In this document: one piece after another, positions 63,941 to 64,000 of the stretch
Layout of the letters: every line of letters starts with the position of its first letter
Position numbering within the stretch: position 1 is the first letter of the stretch
Assembly (NCBI RefSeq): GCF_028623165.1
Contig: NZ_CP117768.1
Coordinates: 3,224,001 to 3,288,000, forward strand
Length of the DNA: 64,000 bases
Reading direction: 5' to 3'
From: Nostoc sp. UHCC 0926
GTDB taxonomy: Bacteria > Cyanobacteriota > Cyanobacteriia > Cyanobacteriales > Nostocaceae
Made by a program: the position numbers and the translations under genes
The notes under the pieces: model-generated
What the model was told of the DNA's origin: nothing
What the model saw: the letters and a program-made list of their open reading frames with translations, nothing else
The model's database searches: none

Positions 63941-64000
63941 CTATTGACGACGTTCTTGGAGCTTGCGATACACAGATTTTAAATCAACTTGATGGTGAGC
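63941..64000 (-). CDS. 3' end of a minus-strand gene (partial)
   Basis: Nineteen codons ending in TAG read AHHQVDLKSVYRKLQERRQ with helical, charged character. The gene continues past the window edge. The family cannot be told from this piece. Confidence 0.55.
   Translation of the reverse strand, partial: AHHQVDLKSVYRKLQERRQ

Noticed and set aside
1..64000. tRNA, rRNA or CRISPR arrays
   Set aside because: No T-loop/cloverleaf pattern, 16S/23S motif, or regularly spaced direct repeats with unique spacers were found by eye.

Overview
The window looks like the chromosome of a filamentous heterocyst-forming cyanobacterium of the Nostocales (Nostoc-like). The reasons are: many GCGATCGC (HIP1) octamers, an AT-leaning base composition, PEP-CTERM surface proteins, cyanobacteria-typical families (DUF2811, DUF4168, a CPP1-like DnaJ protein, an SpkB-type kinase with pentapeptide repeats), and intergenic DNA full of short dispersed repeats. 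I cannot name the strain. I saw no rRNA, tRNA or CRISPR array.

Layout. 1-11 kb: a 2TM protein, a fused FAD/NAD(P)-binding plus ETHE1-like protein, two paralogous secreted proteins (one PEP-CTERM, one without the anchor), an orphan modA, a fasciclin protein, sfsA, a 2OG-Fe(II) dioxygenase and a TPR protein. 11-17 kb: a B12-binding radical SAM protein, an NAD-dependent epimerase, hemE, and a PEP-CTERM protein between two copies of a dispersed repeat. 17-25 kb: a membrane protein, a lipoprotein solute-binding protein divergent from a methyltransferase and glycosyltransferase pair, an LD-carboxypeptidase, pgsA and an aspartase. 25-33 kb: a DUF362 protein, ppa, panD, a metallo-beta-lactamase-fold protein without its main metal motif, an SpkB-like kinase and a squalene/phytoene synthase-like protein.

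33-36.6 kb is a decayed accessory patch: a broken FAD oxidoreductase, a lipoprotein gene running into an IS200/IS605-type element, intact tnpA with a truncated tnpB, and a PEP-CTERM beta-propeller protein. 36.8-47 kb: a GH31 alpha-glucosidase and a large multi-PAS histidine kinase, both apparently carrying repeat-derived in-frame insertions; a 1.3-kb repeat desert; a PAS-LuxR regulator; a DUF4168 protein; and holA. 47-52 kb: a 2H-phosphoesterase-like protein and an RDD / membrane / SpoIIM group. 52-58 kb is the most unusual part: an orphan PstB lacking the Q-loop glutamine, a zinc-ribbon/NYN/LOTUS-like protein, an SDR, hppD, a YhaV-type toxin-antitoxin pair set between two copies of the hppD 3' end, and a 241-bp inverted-repeat element with an 8-bp target duplication. 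58-64 kb: an HAD phosphatase, a CPP1-like protein, an OmpR-type response regulator, DUF2811, an MFS transporter and the 3' end of one more gene.

Most genes are single housekeeping or regulatory units rather than long operons. The clearest coupled units are panD with the MBL-fold gene, the toxin-antitoxin pair, the methyltransferase with the glycosyltransferase, and the RDD/membrane pair. Much of the novelty lies in repeats invading coding sequence and in the hppD/toxin-antitoxin locus.
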